Shown here: one piece after another, positions 8,590 through 18,390 of the stretch
Numbering within the stretch: position 1 is the first letter of the stretch
How the letters are laid out: every line of letters starts with the position of its first letter
Source of the DNA: Flammeovirga yaeyamensis
GTDB lineage: Bacteria; Bacteroidota; Bacteroidia; Cytophagales; Flammeovirgaceae
Direction: 5' to 3'
Assembly: GCF_018736045.1 (NCBI RefSeq)
Contig: NZ_CP076132.1
Location: forward strand, 3,209,501 to 3,273,500
DNA: 64,000 nucleotides
Program-made: the position numbers and the translations under genes
The notes under the pieces: generated by a model
Told to the model about the DNA's origin: nothing
What the model saw: only the letters and a program-made list of their open reading frames with translations
Database searches by the model: none

Positions 8590-11500
8590 TTATTTTTTTA
8601 ATGATGGAAATACGTAAGAATACTTTTTAACAAAGTCTTCTAATTTCTCTTTATAATTCCATTCGATAACAGTGAAACCATTATTCTGTAAAAGCTGACG
8701 CTTCTTTTTATCTTCTTCTTTTACACTTTCTTTATCATGTACACTACCATCAACAAAAATTAAATAAGGATGATCATCAATTTGAGAGACAAAATCGACA
8801 CTAACATAAAAGTCTTCCATATTAAACTGAGCCTTATCTGGTAACCTCAAATTATTCAAAAATAAATAATCAATGAGCTTTTTCTCCATATAAGAATTCT
8901 TGTCATATGCCTCCAGCAGCTCCTTATGCCTATCTTCTTGTAAAGAATGTTCACTACTAGCCAAGTTACCATCCATCAACATCTCAAGTGGTTGTTTAAC
9001 GGATTGTCTACTTAGGTTTTTATGATTCATCTGATTATAATATGAGAGTAGATCGTCATAAGTCGCATCCTCTCGTTTCTTTCCTGATTCAGAAGGTATT
9101 TCTTCTCTTGTTGTAATATCAAAGAAGCATGAAGTGTAGGCTTCTTCTATCACTTTATTTAGAATTGAAGGATCTTTTATTATTTGATGTAATACTCCTA
9201 AACTACCTTCAGAAGCCTCATATATTAAAATATTAGGTCTACTCTTATCACCCATTGTCCAAACACCAATCTCTCCTTCCTCTACAGAAAAAACTTTTTG
9301 TATCCCTCTTTCTAATGCAGTCATCAATGAAATAACAGTAACCTCATGATCAAATCCATCAGAAATCAATTCCCCTAATGGTTGAATATAGATAATGTCA
9401 GAAGTATCGGTTGTAAAAGGGGTCACTCGCTCTACTGTTCCTTCTTCCGCTTTTTCTGCTTGCCCCTTATTTTTCCAAATTCCATCTTTATTACCAATGA
9501 TAAATCCAGGCTCCTTAGTTTCGTTAGATGTTCTCCATCTATTGTTTACACTAATTAATTTAGCAGCTGGTGCATAAGTAAATTGGGCTATATTTTCTCC
9601 ACCTCTTTGATAATAAATTATCTTATTGCCTTTGCTATTATCCCAACTGAAAAAGTGCTCAATTTGATAACCTAATCGCTGACGTTCTTCCTCGAAACTT
9701 GTAATTTTTTCAATTGGTGTTGTAGCTGAATTATCCATGCTAATTAATCTAGCATTTACATCATCTAATTTTTTATTAGTGATGGGATCATTATCAACTC
9801 CTTTACCCGATTCATCTAAAAAGCCAAAACCTGTTGTCGTAGAAAATCTTATTTTATGTTTTTCAATTTCAGATTTAGGTAACTCCAATCTGTTTACTTT
9901 GTATTTATTCCCTCTATGGTAGATCATACTTTGTGGCCCGAACTCTTGTAAAGCAATCATTCTAGGTCTTGAGATATATTCCCCTTCTTCATTTGCTTTA
10001 TTCCCTCCTACATATGCTCTGAGAGGTAATCTTGTAAAATTATACCCAGGTAAGAAGCCTTCTGCAGCTAAATACCTGTATAAGGTAAATTCATTTTCAC
10101 CTTTATTATATGAAGATCCTAATAATTGATTCCTTTGTTTCTCTCCTAGGTTCTGATTCCTTTTAGCATCTTTATATTCTTGACTATTATCCTTTATAGT
10201 ATGATCATCAATTATATTTCTTGCCTTGTCTACCAATATTTGAGCTGCATGATACATTGCTCTCCATCTATCAAAGGAATAATTAAATGAAGTTGCAAAC
10301 TGATTTACTTTCTCCTCTACCCAATCTTCTCTATACCAATTTGCTATTTGGCTATTTTTAAGATCTAATTCTTCTAATATCTTTTCAAAATCCTTCTTAA
10401 CAGTAACTATATTATTTTCAATATAAGCTTTTACATTCTCTTGGATGTTCTTATGTACAGGAAGATATTCTTTATTATCTACATCTAATAACTGGCCAAT
10501 TTTTCTAACATCATGATGGTTTTTCTCAAAATTAAGATCCATCATAATCATTGAGTGAAAATGTGTTTGAAGTAACTCTTCATTGCTCAAATCTATCTTT
10601 GGAGCAGTTACAGCTCCTGCCACCATGTCGATTTGATTTTTAAAATAGTGTCTATCATGAGGACTAGTATTTGATGCATAAGTAAATACCAATGCTGTCT
10701 GACCACCTCTACCAGCACGACCACCCCTTTGAGCATAATTAGCTGGGTTTGGAGGTACATTCCTCATATGAACAATATTGAGGTTCTTGATATCGATACC
10801 TAGTTCCATAGTTGGAGAACAATAAAGAGCCGATAATTTTCCTTCTCTAAATTCACCTTCTACCACTTGTCTATCTTTAGCGGCTATTTGACCAGTATGT
10901 TCACCTGCTTTAAATACTTTTGGAAAGGACGAAAAATCCTGTTGATAGAATTGCTTAAAATATTCATTTGGTTGATTCTTTTTGGCATCATCAGAATGCA
11001 TAACAAGACGTATCTTATCAGTATATGGCATTGAATTTTCATTCTTTTTCCAATTAATAATTGATAGATTCATCAAATAGGCAACTTCACCATCAGCAAG
11101 ATTTACTGCATCAATAAGTTCAAAATTTAATAAGCTTGTAAATAGTTTCTCAATCTCACTATTATAGTTTGTCTTATTTAATTTTGGTTCATCAGGAAAT
11201 GCATCCTGATACTTTCTTCTCAGGTACTTTCCAAACTGAGACCTAAACCCAATACTCTTTATAGAATCATATTTAATACTTGCTTTCTTCTTTTTCTTAG
11301 GAATATCAAACATCAAAAGGTTTGGTAAATCAATATCATTGTAACTCTTGATAGACCATGGCGTTTCAGGGTTTAATCTATCAAAAATTTGATTTATATT
11401 CTCATCAAATACATCTTGATAAAACCTATGTGAAACTGCAAAAGATGTTCTAAAAAACTGTAGAATCTGATAGACAAAATCATATCTATCTTCTTCCTTA

Positions 11501-13920
11501 TAACTTGATAGCCAATCACTGTTCTTATAAAACTCCTCATTAGCTACATAATCTTTAAGGTCTCCATATTCAATAGATAATAAACCAGCTCCTTCTAGGT
11601 TAGGTGTTGTATACCTCCAACCTAATTTAAGCTCTTCCATTACTTTATAGAAAATAAAGAGGCTTAAAATTCTTTGGTTCTCTTTTTTGGATACGAAACT
11701 TACTTTTGAAGCATAGTCCTCTTCTTTTAAGTTTAACATATCTCTAACTTTGTCAGCAATCGAAAAAATATCTAAAGTATCAAATTTCTTAACTGCAGAA
11801 TATATTGCTGAACGAAGCTGACCTAATGTATAAAAGTGATTAAAATGTCCTGCTTGTAATGAAGCATCTTGTCTATTATCAGTAAAACTTAATACCTTTT
11901 GATCTTGTAATGGAATTTTCTCGTTTACAAGAGCTTCTAATATACTGTATGATATAATAGTTGTAGCAGAAGATCTACCCTCATTACCTATTCCTGATAA
12001 CTTCGTTCTTTCAGTTGCTTGACCTTCATACATCACATCACATGTAGGATCAAAAGTAAAATGAGTTGGAATAAATAAACCTTCAAAAGGTAAATTTGCA
12101 TTATCATCTGAGAATTCTCCATTTTCATCAAAGAAAATTGGCTTAGGAAGATAATGTTCATGGTAATTTGTCAGAGTTCTACCATCTTTCTTAAACCATG
12201 TCTCAGGTAGGTATTCTAATTTATCTTCATTCCAGATTTTATCCAAAACAGTATCATCATGAGCAATTAAGATATAACCTTGAACTAATTGGTTTGGAGT
12301 AAGTTCTTTTCTTTTTGTCCCTAAACTTTTACTCCCTTTTAAATCATCTTGCTTAATTTTAGGAGATAAATTCTTAAAGTCTCTGCCCAATAACATCCCA
12401 TTATAATAATTCTTTTCAACACACAAAAATTCATACCCTGAGTGTCTACTAAACATAATAGGAAATAGAGGTTTATCCTCATATGTAAGAGCATCTTCTA
12501 AAGTAATATAACGAGTTTTATCGTCACCTAACGTTGAATATATATTACCTGTTTGAGAAATAAATTGATGAAATCTAAATGGAAGGAATGATCTTCTTTC
12601 TCCCATTTCTACATGTTTCATATTTAAAGCCTCAGCCCATCTTAATAGTTCCTTTACCCTTTCAGGTAAATCACTAGATTTTAGGTTTAAATCAGAAGAT
12701 AAAGTATTAACTATGTCAGATAATGTCATCGGTTTTCCTCTTTGGATGACCTCATCATGATCGGATAATGCAATATTCTTCTCAAGCCAAATTGCTAATG
12801 GATTATTGATAAAATCATCTACTTCAACTTTCACTTCATCTTTGGATAACGATTTAACTTTATCGATATCTTTATTGAATGATTTGTCAAGCTCTTTTAT
12901 TAATTTATCTCGATTAAAACTTCTAACGTTAGTGCTATATTCTAAATACTCTCCAATAATTTGATCACTAGAGAACTTAGTACCAAAAAGTGTTTTAGCT
13001 ACCCCTGCAATACCTTCTTTGACTTTAGAAATAGTTTCTCCCGTAGCCATTGTCGCAGATGTACCAATACAAATAATATCTCTTTGTACGAGAGCTTTCA
13101 GTCTTCTATTCAACATAGAAACATCAGCTCCCTGTCTACCACGATAAGTATGTAATTCATCGTAGACTAAGTACTTCAGTGTATTTTGAAAACTATCTCT
13201 AAGACCTTTTTCTTTTTTACGAGACATGATTAACTCTAACATCATATAGTTTGTTAGAATTATGTCTGTTGGCTTTTCTAAGAAATCATCCTTTTGATTC
13301 TGAGTTTCTTGACCAGTATATTTTTTATAAGTTACAGGAAATTTTTTCGTGCTTTTTTCTCTATATAATTCAAGTAACTCTGATAATGGTTTTTCTCCCC
13401 CATTTTCTAAATGACCTTCTATTTGTTTAATATCTTCCTCAGAAGTATATTTCTTCAAGTAATTCACCTCATACTTCATGATCTCCTCTTCTTGGGAATT
13501 GATCAAAGCATTCATAGGATACACAAGAATCGCTTTTACACCCTTTTTAGTTGTGTTTTTTTGAAGTATGTCATTAAAGATTGTACCTAAGAAGGTAAGA
13601 GATTTACCTGACCCAGTACCAGAAGTTACAATAAAGCTTTCACCATTAAGACCTTTTTCTAAGGCCTCTACTTGATGTTGATATAATGTGTAATTACCAA
13701 ATATGGTTTTAAGTTCAGGATGAATTCCTGATATATGATCTAATGGCTTTCCTTTTGCAAAAGATGGATTAAATTGGATTAAAGGTTCTGGTAAAAACTT
13801 CTTCTCTTTAAAATGTTGTTCAACAGTCTCCCTAATCTTTTTGTTTTTTATCTGGATAAAGCTTTGTAAGTAGTTCTGATATTTCTCTACAACTTCCTGA
13901 TGGATTTTAAAAACGTTCAT
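8590..13920 (-). CDS. Large DEAD/DEAH helicase with DUF1998-like region and Vsr/DUF559-like C-terminus (DrmA+DrmB or DruE-like)
   Basis: First gene of the operon, 1776 residues. It carries Walker A GTGSGKS at 101-107, the DEAH-type box VYDELHTYRG near 255, motif III IGTSATMATG and the motif VI region QRGGRAGRGG. Near the end, SEGSLGVLHQ and LLSYYNQMNHKNLSR match the DUF1998 core, but the cysteines usual in that domain are absent. The last 80 residues (DFYVSVDF, FVDGSVHDKE, KKKRQLLQNNGF) resemble Vsr/DUF559 nucleases, with Phe where the first acidic residue of the ExDG motif normally lies. In DISARM the helicase (DrmA) and DUF1998 protein (DrmB) are usually separate; here one chain may cover both. 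Druantia DruE is the other close architecture. The helicase call is certain, the system assignment moderate. Confidence 0.82.
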   Translation of the reverse strand: MNVFKIHQEVVEKYQNYLQSFIQIKNKKIRETVEQHFKEKKFLPEPLIQFNPSFAKGKPLDHISGIHPELKTIFGNYTLYQHQVEALEKGLNGESFIVTSGTGSGKSLTFLGTIFNDILQKNTTKKGVKAILVYPMNALINSQEEEIMKYEVNYLKKYTSEEDIKQIEGHLENGGEKPLSELLELYREKSTKKFPVTYKKYTGQETQNQKDDFLEKPTDIILTNYMMLELIMSRKKEKGLRDSFQNTLKYLVYDELHTYRGRQGADVSMLNRRLKALVQRDIICIGTSATMATGETISKVKEGIAGVAKTLFGTKFSSDQIIGEYLEYSTNVRSFNRDKLIKELDKSFNKDIDKVKSLSKDEVKVEVDDFINNPLAIWLEKNIALSDHDEVIQRGKPMTLSDIVNTLSSDLNLKSSDLPERVKELLRWAEALNMKHVEMGERRSFLPFRFHQFISQTGNIYSTLGDDKTRYITLEDALTYEDKPLFPIMFSRHSGYEFLCVEKNYYNGMLLGRDFKNLSPKIKQDDLKGSKSLGTKRKELTPNQLVQGYILIAHDDTVLDKIWNEDKLEYLPETWFKKDGRTLTNYHEHYLPKPIFFDENGEFSDDNANLPFEGLFIPTHFTFDPTCDVMYEGQATERTKLSGIGNEGRSSATTIISYSILEALVNEKIPLQDQKVLSFTDNRQDASLQAGHFNHFYTLGQLRSAIYSAVKKFDTLDIFSIADKVRDMLNLKEEDYASKVSFVSKKENQRILSLFIFYKVMEELKLGWRYTTPNLEGAGLLSIEYGDLKDYVANEEFYKNSDWLSSYKEEDRYDFVYQILQFFRTSFAVSHRFYQDVFDENINQIFDRLNPETPWSIKSYNDIDLPNLLMFDIPKKKKKASIKYDSIKSIGFRSQFGKYLRRKYQDAFPDEPKLNKTNYNSEIEKLFTSLLNFELIDAVNLADGEVAYLMNLSIINWKKNENSMPYTDKIRLVMHSDDAKKNQPNEYFKQFYQQDFSSFPKVFKAGEHTGQIAAKDRQVVEGEFREGKLSALYCSPTMELGIDIKNLNIVHMRNVPPNPANYAQRGGRAGRGGQTALVFTYASNTSPHDRHYFKNQIDMVAGAVTAPKIDLSNEELLQTHFHSMIMMDLNFEKNHHDVRKIGQLLDVDNKEYLPVHKNIQENVKAYIENNIVTVKKDFEKILEELDLKNSQIANWYREDWVEEKVNQFATSFNYSFDRWRAMYHAAQILVDKARNIIDDHTIKDNSQEYKDAKRNQNLGEKQRNQLLGSSYNKGENEFTLYRYLAAEGFLPGYNFTRLPLRAYVGGNKANEEGEYISRPRMIALQEFGPQSMIYHRGNKYKVNRLELPKSEIEKHKIRFSTTTGFGFLDESGKGVDNDPITNKKLDDVNARLISMDNSATTPIEKITSFEEERQRLGYQIEHFFSWDNSKGNKIIYYQRGGENIAQFTYAPAAKLISVNNRWRTSNETKEPGFIIGNKDGIWKNKGQAEKAEEGTVERVTPFTTDTSDIIYIQPLGELISDGFDHEVTVISLMTALERGIQKVFSVEEGEIGVWTMGDKSRPNILIYEASEGSLGVLHQIIKDPSILNKVIEEAYTSCFFDITTREEIPSESGKKREDATYDDLLSYYNQMNHKNLSRQSVKQPLEMLMDGNLASSEHSLQEDRHKELLEAYDKNSYMEKKLIDYLFLNNLRLPDKAQFNMEDFYVSVDFVSQIDDHPYLIFVDGSVHDKESVKEEDKKKRQLLQNNGFTVIEWNYKEKLEDFVKKYSYVFPSLKK

Positions 13921-14057
13921 TAGCTAAAGGCAAAAATTACTCTTATATAATTACCGACAAGATAACATATTAAAATTAAGATTAGTGTTACATTATATTT
14001 TAATTAATTTTTTTAGATCTTGTTCTTGTCTTAAATCAAATTAAATCAATAATTATT

Positions 14058-15119
14058 ATGAAATATTATCAAATCATTGCTTTACTTCTTATTACTATAA
14101 CGAATTCTTTCGCACAAATTGAAGTGCATGTACTTGATGTTGGTGCTGGACATGCAACAATCTTAGAACTTGAAAACAATAAATGGGGAATTTATGATGC
14201 AGGAGGCGCACACAAAGACAAAGGAAAAACTTTTAAAAGTAAGATAAGTAAATTAATACCAAAAGGAGATTCAATTGAATTTATGGTACTATCTCATACA
14301 GATGCAGATCATATCTATGCGGCAAAATATGTGTTAGAAAAATATTATGTGAAAAAAATAATTACAACTGGATACACAAAAAATAATATTGGAAATAACC
14401 ATAATTCTTATTGGAATCGATTATTACGTAAAATTGAAAAAGTAGAATCCAAAAAGAACACACAGGTAATAAATTTAAATAAAGAAAAAAGAAATATTAG
14501 TACGCAAGACAACTTTTATGTAGGTCAATCTTATTTTGAATTTTTATCTGGATTCCACCAACCTTTACCAAATTGGAATTTAAGTGAAGCTAAATCAGTA
14601 AATGCTGTTAGTATAATTATGAAACTTACTTACATGAATAAGTCAATTTTATTCACTGGAGATGCAGTAGGTCGAAAAATTGGATCAAATAACTCAAATC
14701 TAATTGCAACTGATAAATTTTTAGCTGAAAACAAAAAAGATGAATTAAATGTAGATGTAGTTATAGCTCCTCATCATGGTGCTGATAATGGCTCTTCAAA
14801 AAAATTCTGTGAACTAACAACTCCAAAATATGTGATTTTCCCCGCAGGAAATACTTATGGCCACCCTACCAAACAAACAGCAGATAGATATCATTTATTT
14901 GGTGGAACTTCATATCAAAATATTTTCAGAACTGACAGAGGAGAAGGTTGGGTTAACTCTAGTGAATATAATAATTATATAAATGCAAAATATAATGATG
15001 TAAGAGAGTGGGCAGGGCAAGCACAAAAAAACTACAAAGACAAAATAGGTGATGATGATATTTATATTCGAATTTCTAAAGCAAGTATGTTAGAAGTAGA
15101 TTATTATTCAAAAGAATAA
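14058..15119 (+). CDS. Exported metallo-beta-lactamase-fold hydrolase (ComEC-type catalytic domain)
   Basis: A 353-residue protein with a signal peptide (residues 1-19, cut after NSFA). It has the metallo-beta-lactamase-fold core: LDVGAGHATIL at 26-36, metal-ligand motif HTDADH at 80-85, a further acidic residue in LFTGDAVG, and APHHGADNGSS, a His-His pair typical of ComEC/Rec2-like hydrolases. These enzymes cleave phosphodiesters, including DNA or nucleotides. The signal peptide places it outside the cytoplasm. It diverges from the DISARM-like operon with 137 bp between the two starts. A role in extracellular nucleotide or DNA handling is plausible but unproven; cargo of the mobile element is the simplest explanation. 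Confidence 0.8.
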   Translation: MKYYQIIALLLITITNSFAQIEVHVLDVGAGHATILELENNKWGIYDAGGAHKDKGKTFKSKISKLIPKGDSIEFMVLSHTDADHIYAAKYVLEKYYVKKIITTGYTKNNIGNNHNSYWNRLLRKIEKVESKKNTQVINLNKEKRNISTQDNFYVGQSYFEFLSGFHQPLPNWNLSEAKSVNAVSIIMKLTYMNKSILFTGDAVGRKIGSNNSNLIATDKFLAENKKDELNVDVVIAPHHGADNGSSKKFCELTTPKYVIFPAGNTYGHPTKQTADRYHLFGGTSYQNIFRTDRGEGWVNSSEYNNYINAKYNDVREWAGQAQKNYKDKIGDDDIYIRISKASMLEVDYYSKE

Positions 15120-15195
15120 AGACAACTGATTCAAGCCCTATATTTTAAGATTTTCCTATCTAAACCTAATCGCTAAGAAAAAAAAATACCTTTTT

Positions 15196-15224
15196 TTGAA
15201 AAAAAATTTGATACACTACATTTT
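15196..15224 (+). promoter_or_regulatory. Candidate Bacteroidota-type promoter for the XRE gene
   Basis: A TTG at 15196-15198 is followed after 18 nt by TACATTTT at 15217-15224, seven of eight matches to the Bacteroidota -7 consensus TAnnTTTG. The ATG of the XRE-family gene is 19 nt further on. The region is very A/T-rich, so a chance match is possible. Confidence 0.3.
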
Positions 15225-15242
15225 TAGGCTCAAACTTGTAAT

Positions 15243-15653
15243 ATGAAACGAATACTTAGAAGTAATCGAATATCTCAGTTACGAGAAAAGTACAGTATCT
15301 CAAAAGCTGAACTAGCTCAAAAATTAGGCGTTCATCTAAGAACAGTAAATAACTATGAATCTGGGGAGACTCTTCCTAAGGCAAAAGATTTATTAGTTAT
15401 GTCTAAGCTATTCAAGGTTTCTATTGACTTCATATTAGATAATGAATCTATTGAGGAACAAAATACAGAAATTTTCAATCCATTTTGGGGCGAAATTTTA
15501 TGGGAAAATAGCACAAGGAAAGAAATTAACGACTTAGCAGAAATGTTAGATTTTGATACTTTGAAGCTAAAATCTCTCTATTACATGTTAAAAGCAAAAT
15601 TTAAGAATGAAAGAGCTGAAGCATTAAAAAGTGCTTTCAACTTAAACGTATAA
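15243..15653 (+). CDS. XRE-family HTH transcriptional regulator
   Basis: A 136-residue cytoplasmic DNA-binding protein. Residues about 10-65 form a Cro/C1-type helix-turn-helix (SKAELAQKLGVHLRTVNNYE, then LVMSKLFKVSIDFIL), with the recognition helix around HLRTVNNYE. The C-terminal 70 residues are helical and of unknown role. In small integrative elements such a repressor usually controls the replication and excision genes. It is followed by a hairpin and then, 222 bp on, by the primase-like gene on the same strand. The bound site cannot be identified. Confidence 0.85.
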   Translation: MKRILRSNRISQLREKYSISKAELAQKLGVHLRTVNNYESGETLPKAKDLLVMSKLFKVSIDFILDNESIEEQNTEIFNPFWGEILWENSTRKEINDLAEMLDFDTLKLKSLYYMLKAKFKNERAEALKSAFNLNV

Positions 15654-15663
15654 CAAATAAAAA

Positions 15664-15696
15664 AAGCATCATTGCACGGGAAATGAAATGATGCTT
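15664..15696. terminator. Hairpin after the XRE gene, probable terminator
   Basis: Perfect 10-bp inverted repeat AAGCATCATT / AATGATGCTT with a 13-nt loop, 10 nt after the XRE stop codon. A run of seven A precedes the left arm, which gives a U-tract when read on the minus strand. There is none on the plus strand, so termination of the XRE transcript is less certain. Confidence 0.5.
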
Positions 15697-15875
15697 ATAG
15701 TTCTCACATACAAGTAATGTAGGAGTAAATATAAGGTGTAAGTTATAGTTGGCGCTATAACATACATACTTAATCCGTTTACTGTATACTACAAATTTAA
15801 TAGAACCTTACGAATTCTCAAAAAAAGGTTGATGGTAGAAAACACCCTATAATTACTTGTGCATCAATTTTATTA

Positions 15876-17945
15876 ATGAATAGCACAGCTAATGTTATTC
15901 TATCGTTACCTAAAGAGTATTGGGATCTCAGATTAGGTAAACATAGATACACCTTTTCAAAAATCAATAAGGAGGTAGAATTAAACAAACAAGATAAAAG
16001 TGTTGATTACTACATCTATTATTGTGATTTAGAAGGTAATCCCATCAGATATAGGCCAGAAAATAATAAATGGGAAAAGATATACATCAGAGTAAGAGTA
16101 TCTGATGAATATTTAAAAAGGACAGGTAAAAACTTCAAGTATAAATCACCTAAGGGACAACCCTCTCAAATATTTCTCAATGGTTTATATCACTGCTTCT
16201 ATGGTAAATATGATAAGATAAAAACCCTTACTATTGTTGAAGGAGAGAAAAAAGCGATGAAACTCTGCTTAAATGGTATACCTGCAGTCGGAATACCTGG
16301 AATTCATTTTACTAAACAAAAAAACACAAAACTATTACGCGACAATATTTTACAATTACTCAATGATCTTAGAGGTGTTGAAGTTGTTAATTTATTATTC
16401 GATGCAGATTTAAGAGAAAGCTTTACTGACAAAAGAAAGGTATCATTTTATAGTGCTGTAAGAAACTATGTAACAGCAGCGAATAATCACCCTAACCTAC
16501 TATTCTACTTTATACACCCAAACGAAAATTTCCTCCACAAAGGGTTAAAAGGAATAGATGACATTATTATTGATCTCAATAATAGAGGAGAAAAGAAAGA
16601 TTTAGAGAAAATTAAAGATACTATCATCGATGGTACAGACATAAATGGTAATCATTTAATCAAGAAGTTTTGTGCACATACTCACGACAACCATTTCTTT
16701 AGGTATTATTTTTTTGAACAAAGTGTGAATATGCCTTCAATTGAAGAAATTTATGATTTCATAAATGATCTTCCTTATTTTGATTCATTGAGGGTCCATG
16801 GTGGAAAACCAAAATTTTCGGGAAATGGAAGATATAAATTATGTATTGATCCTCACTACAGTAAGAAATGCTTTCATGCTGATAATCACATCCCCTTTTT
16901 CATTGCTAATTTTTGTACTATAAGATTAAGAAAAAGTAAATTCCTGAGAGATAATAAATCAATACAAAAAAAGTTGTACAATACTATCAAATGTTCTCGA
17001 TTCGAAGATGATTATTTAACAGAGCAAATACAAGCGCTTCGATATCAAAATATCGCAGAAGAGGATATTCTGAAAATCTGTTTTTTTATGCAATTCATTG
17101 AGATTAGACAGGGGAAGCTTACTCCTCGCTACAAATTTTATAATCCATACACAATAAATGAACTAAATGAGATTATCGATAAGGTTAAAGAAGAAAAATG
17201 GAAAACAAATGAGTATTATTATGTATTAAACCCAAATAGAGAATATCTTCCAAGCGAAATTGGAAATATTGCTGTAGAATCAAAAGCGAAGGTAAAAAGG
17301 ATAAAAATCGCCAAAGAAATGTCTGCTAATTTGAAAAGCATAATGACTATTGATGAATTAGCAAGAACGCTATCAACTTGCCATAATACATTGACATTAA
17401 AAAAAGCATGGAAAGAAAAATTCGGGAAGGATTATCCACCTAAAAGAGTAATTACTGCACTTAGGATTAGTAATACATTAAAAGACTACATCCATTTAAC
17501 TTGTGAAGAAGTTAGCTATATATTGGGGATATCGCTTAGAACTGTCAAAACGTATTGGAAAAAGAAAGGTGCAGAAATATTGAAGGACTATATATATTTT
17601 GTAAATATAGTGTATCAAAAAAATTGCACCATAACTTCAAAAGTAGAATCTATGTCCACCTACAATGAAGATGATGCTGTAATTCATATTTCTAAATGTC
17701 ATGATGTTATAAGAAATGGAGAACAGAAGACATCCAAAGAAATTCGCGCAGAAAATAAGTTAAGTGAGTTTATTATAGATTATACTAATGGACATAGATT
17801 TACCCTTAAACAAATAATGGTTGGATACAACGTAAATAAGAAGATTGCTAAACAGTTTATTACAAACCTAAAGGGTAACAAAAAGGCAATAGCTCTAACT
17901 AACCCCTATTCAAGTAATATCCTTACAATACCTCCTTCAGGATAG
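15876..17945 (+). CDS. TOPRIM-domain primase-like replication protein (DUF3854-like) of a mobile element
   Basis: A 689-residue protein with a TOPRIM-like segment: LTIVEGEKKAMK at about 118-129 supplies the conserved Glu, followed by AVGIPGIHF, and VNLLFDADLR near 173 supplies the DxD-type acidic motif. This layout matches the DUF3854/primase-helicase accessory proteins found in plasmids, phages and integrative elements, where they act in replication initiation. The N-terminal part (YCDLEGNPIRYRP) precedes it as in that family. The C-terminal third contains HTH-like helices (VSYILGISLRTVKTYW), suggesting DNA recognition. No helicase Walker motif is visible, so it probably relies on host helicase. 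It shares the region with the XRE, HTH and integrase genes. Moderate confidence in the role. Confidence 0.65.
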   Translation: MNSTANVILSLPKEYWDLRLGKHRYTFSKINKEVELNKQDKSVDYYIYYCDLEGNPIRYRPENNKWEKIYIRVRVSDEYLKRTGKNFKYKSPKGQPSQIFLNGLYHCFYGKYDKIKTLTIVEGEKKAMKLCLNGIPAVGIPGIHFTKQKNTKLLRDNILQLLNDLRGVEVVNLLFDADLRESFTDKRKVSFYSAVRNYVTAANNHPNLLFYFIHPNENFLHKGLKGIDDIIIDLNNRGEKKDLEKIKDTIIDGTDINGNHLIKKFCAHTHDNHFFRYYFFEQSVNMPSIEEIYDFINDLPYFDSLRVHGGKPKFSGNGRYKLCIDPHYSKKCFHADNHIPFFIANFCTIRLRKSKFLRDNKSIQKKLYNTIKCSRFEDDYLTEQIQALRYQNIAEEDILKICFFMQFIEIRQGKLTPRYKFYNPYTINELNEIIDKVKEEKWKTNEYYYVLNPNREYLPSEIGNIAVESKAKVKRIKIAKEMSANLKSIMTIDELARTLSTCHNTLTLKKAWKEKFGKDYPPKRVITALRISNTLKDYIHLTCEEVSYILGISLRTVKTYWKKKGAEILKDYIYFVNIVYQKNCTITSKVESMSTYNEDDAVIHISKCHDVIRNGEQKTSKEIRAENKLSEFIIDYTNGHRFTLKQIMVGYNVNKKIAKQFITNLKGNKKAIALTNPYSSNILTIPPSG

Positions 17946-18302
17946 TTTGTTACTAATCAAAATCTAGGATATCGTTCTAATATAGGAAATCGGGCAAATC
18001 AATTGTTTTGGGCCCGAACTTTAAGGTAACAAAAAGTATGGGATATGATAGGAAATGATTACCATTCATGTAATTTTCAGTTAAATCATAGAAGGTTCTG
18101 TCTTCTGTGTTAGGTAGGCATAAGTCTTATTGTATTAGGTTTGGTAGGAAGGTGTCCTAGTTCATTACTCTTTATAGATTCTTATAGAATCTAATAGCCC
18201 CCCCATTAAATAGGTAGTATAGGTAAAGTATTCTTTGCCCTAGTCAGAAAAAAATTTTCCGAGATTATTTTTTAGGCACTAGGTTCAATAAGGATATAAA
18301 AA
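17946..18302. other. Intergenic region without a recognised gene
   Basis: Between the primase-like gene and the integrase-side terminator I see no open frame of note on either strand and no tRNA-like fold. There is a short C-run near 18200. In this type of element an origin or a small RNA could lie here, but nothing supports either directly. Confidence 0.5.
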
Positions 18303-18337
18303 AAACTCCTATCCAAAATTAGATTGAATAGGAGTTT
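18303..18337 (-). terminator. Intrinsic terminator of the integrase/HTH operon
   Basis: Perfect 10-bp inverted repeat AAACTCCTAT / ATAGGAGTTT. Read on the minus strand it is followed by a run of eight T, the classic rho-independent form. It lies 54 bp after the stop of the HTH gene and would end the integrase to HTH transcript. Confidence 0.75.
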
Positions 18338-18390
18338 AGATGGTATTGTATTCAAAATTTAAGCATAAGTTGTCCTTTGTGGAAAAAGTA

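Noticed and set aside
1451-13920. BREX or Dnd system
   Set aside because: A PglX-like methyltransferase is present, but no pglZ phosphatase, brxC ATPase, brxL or dnd genes are seen in the visible part.
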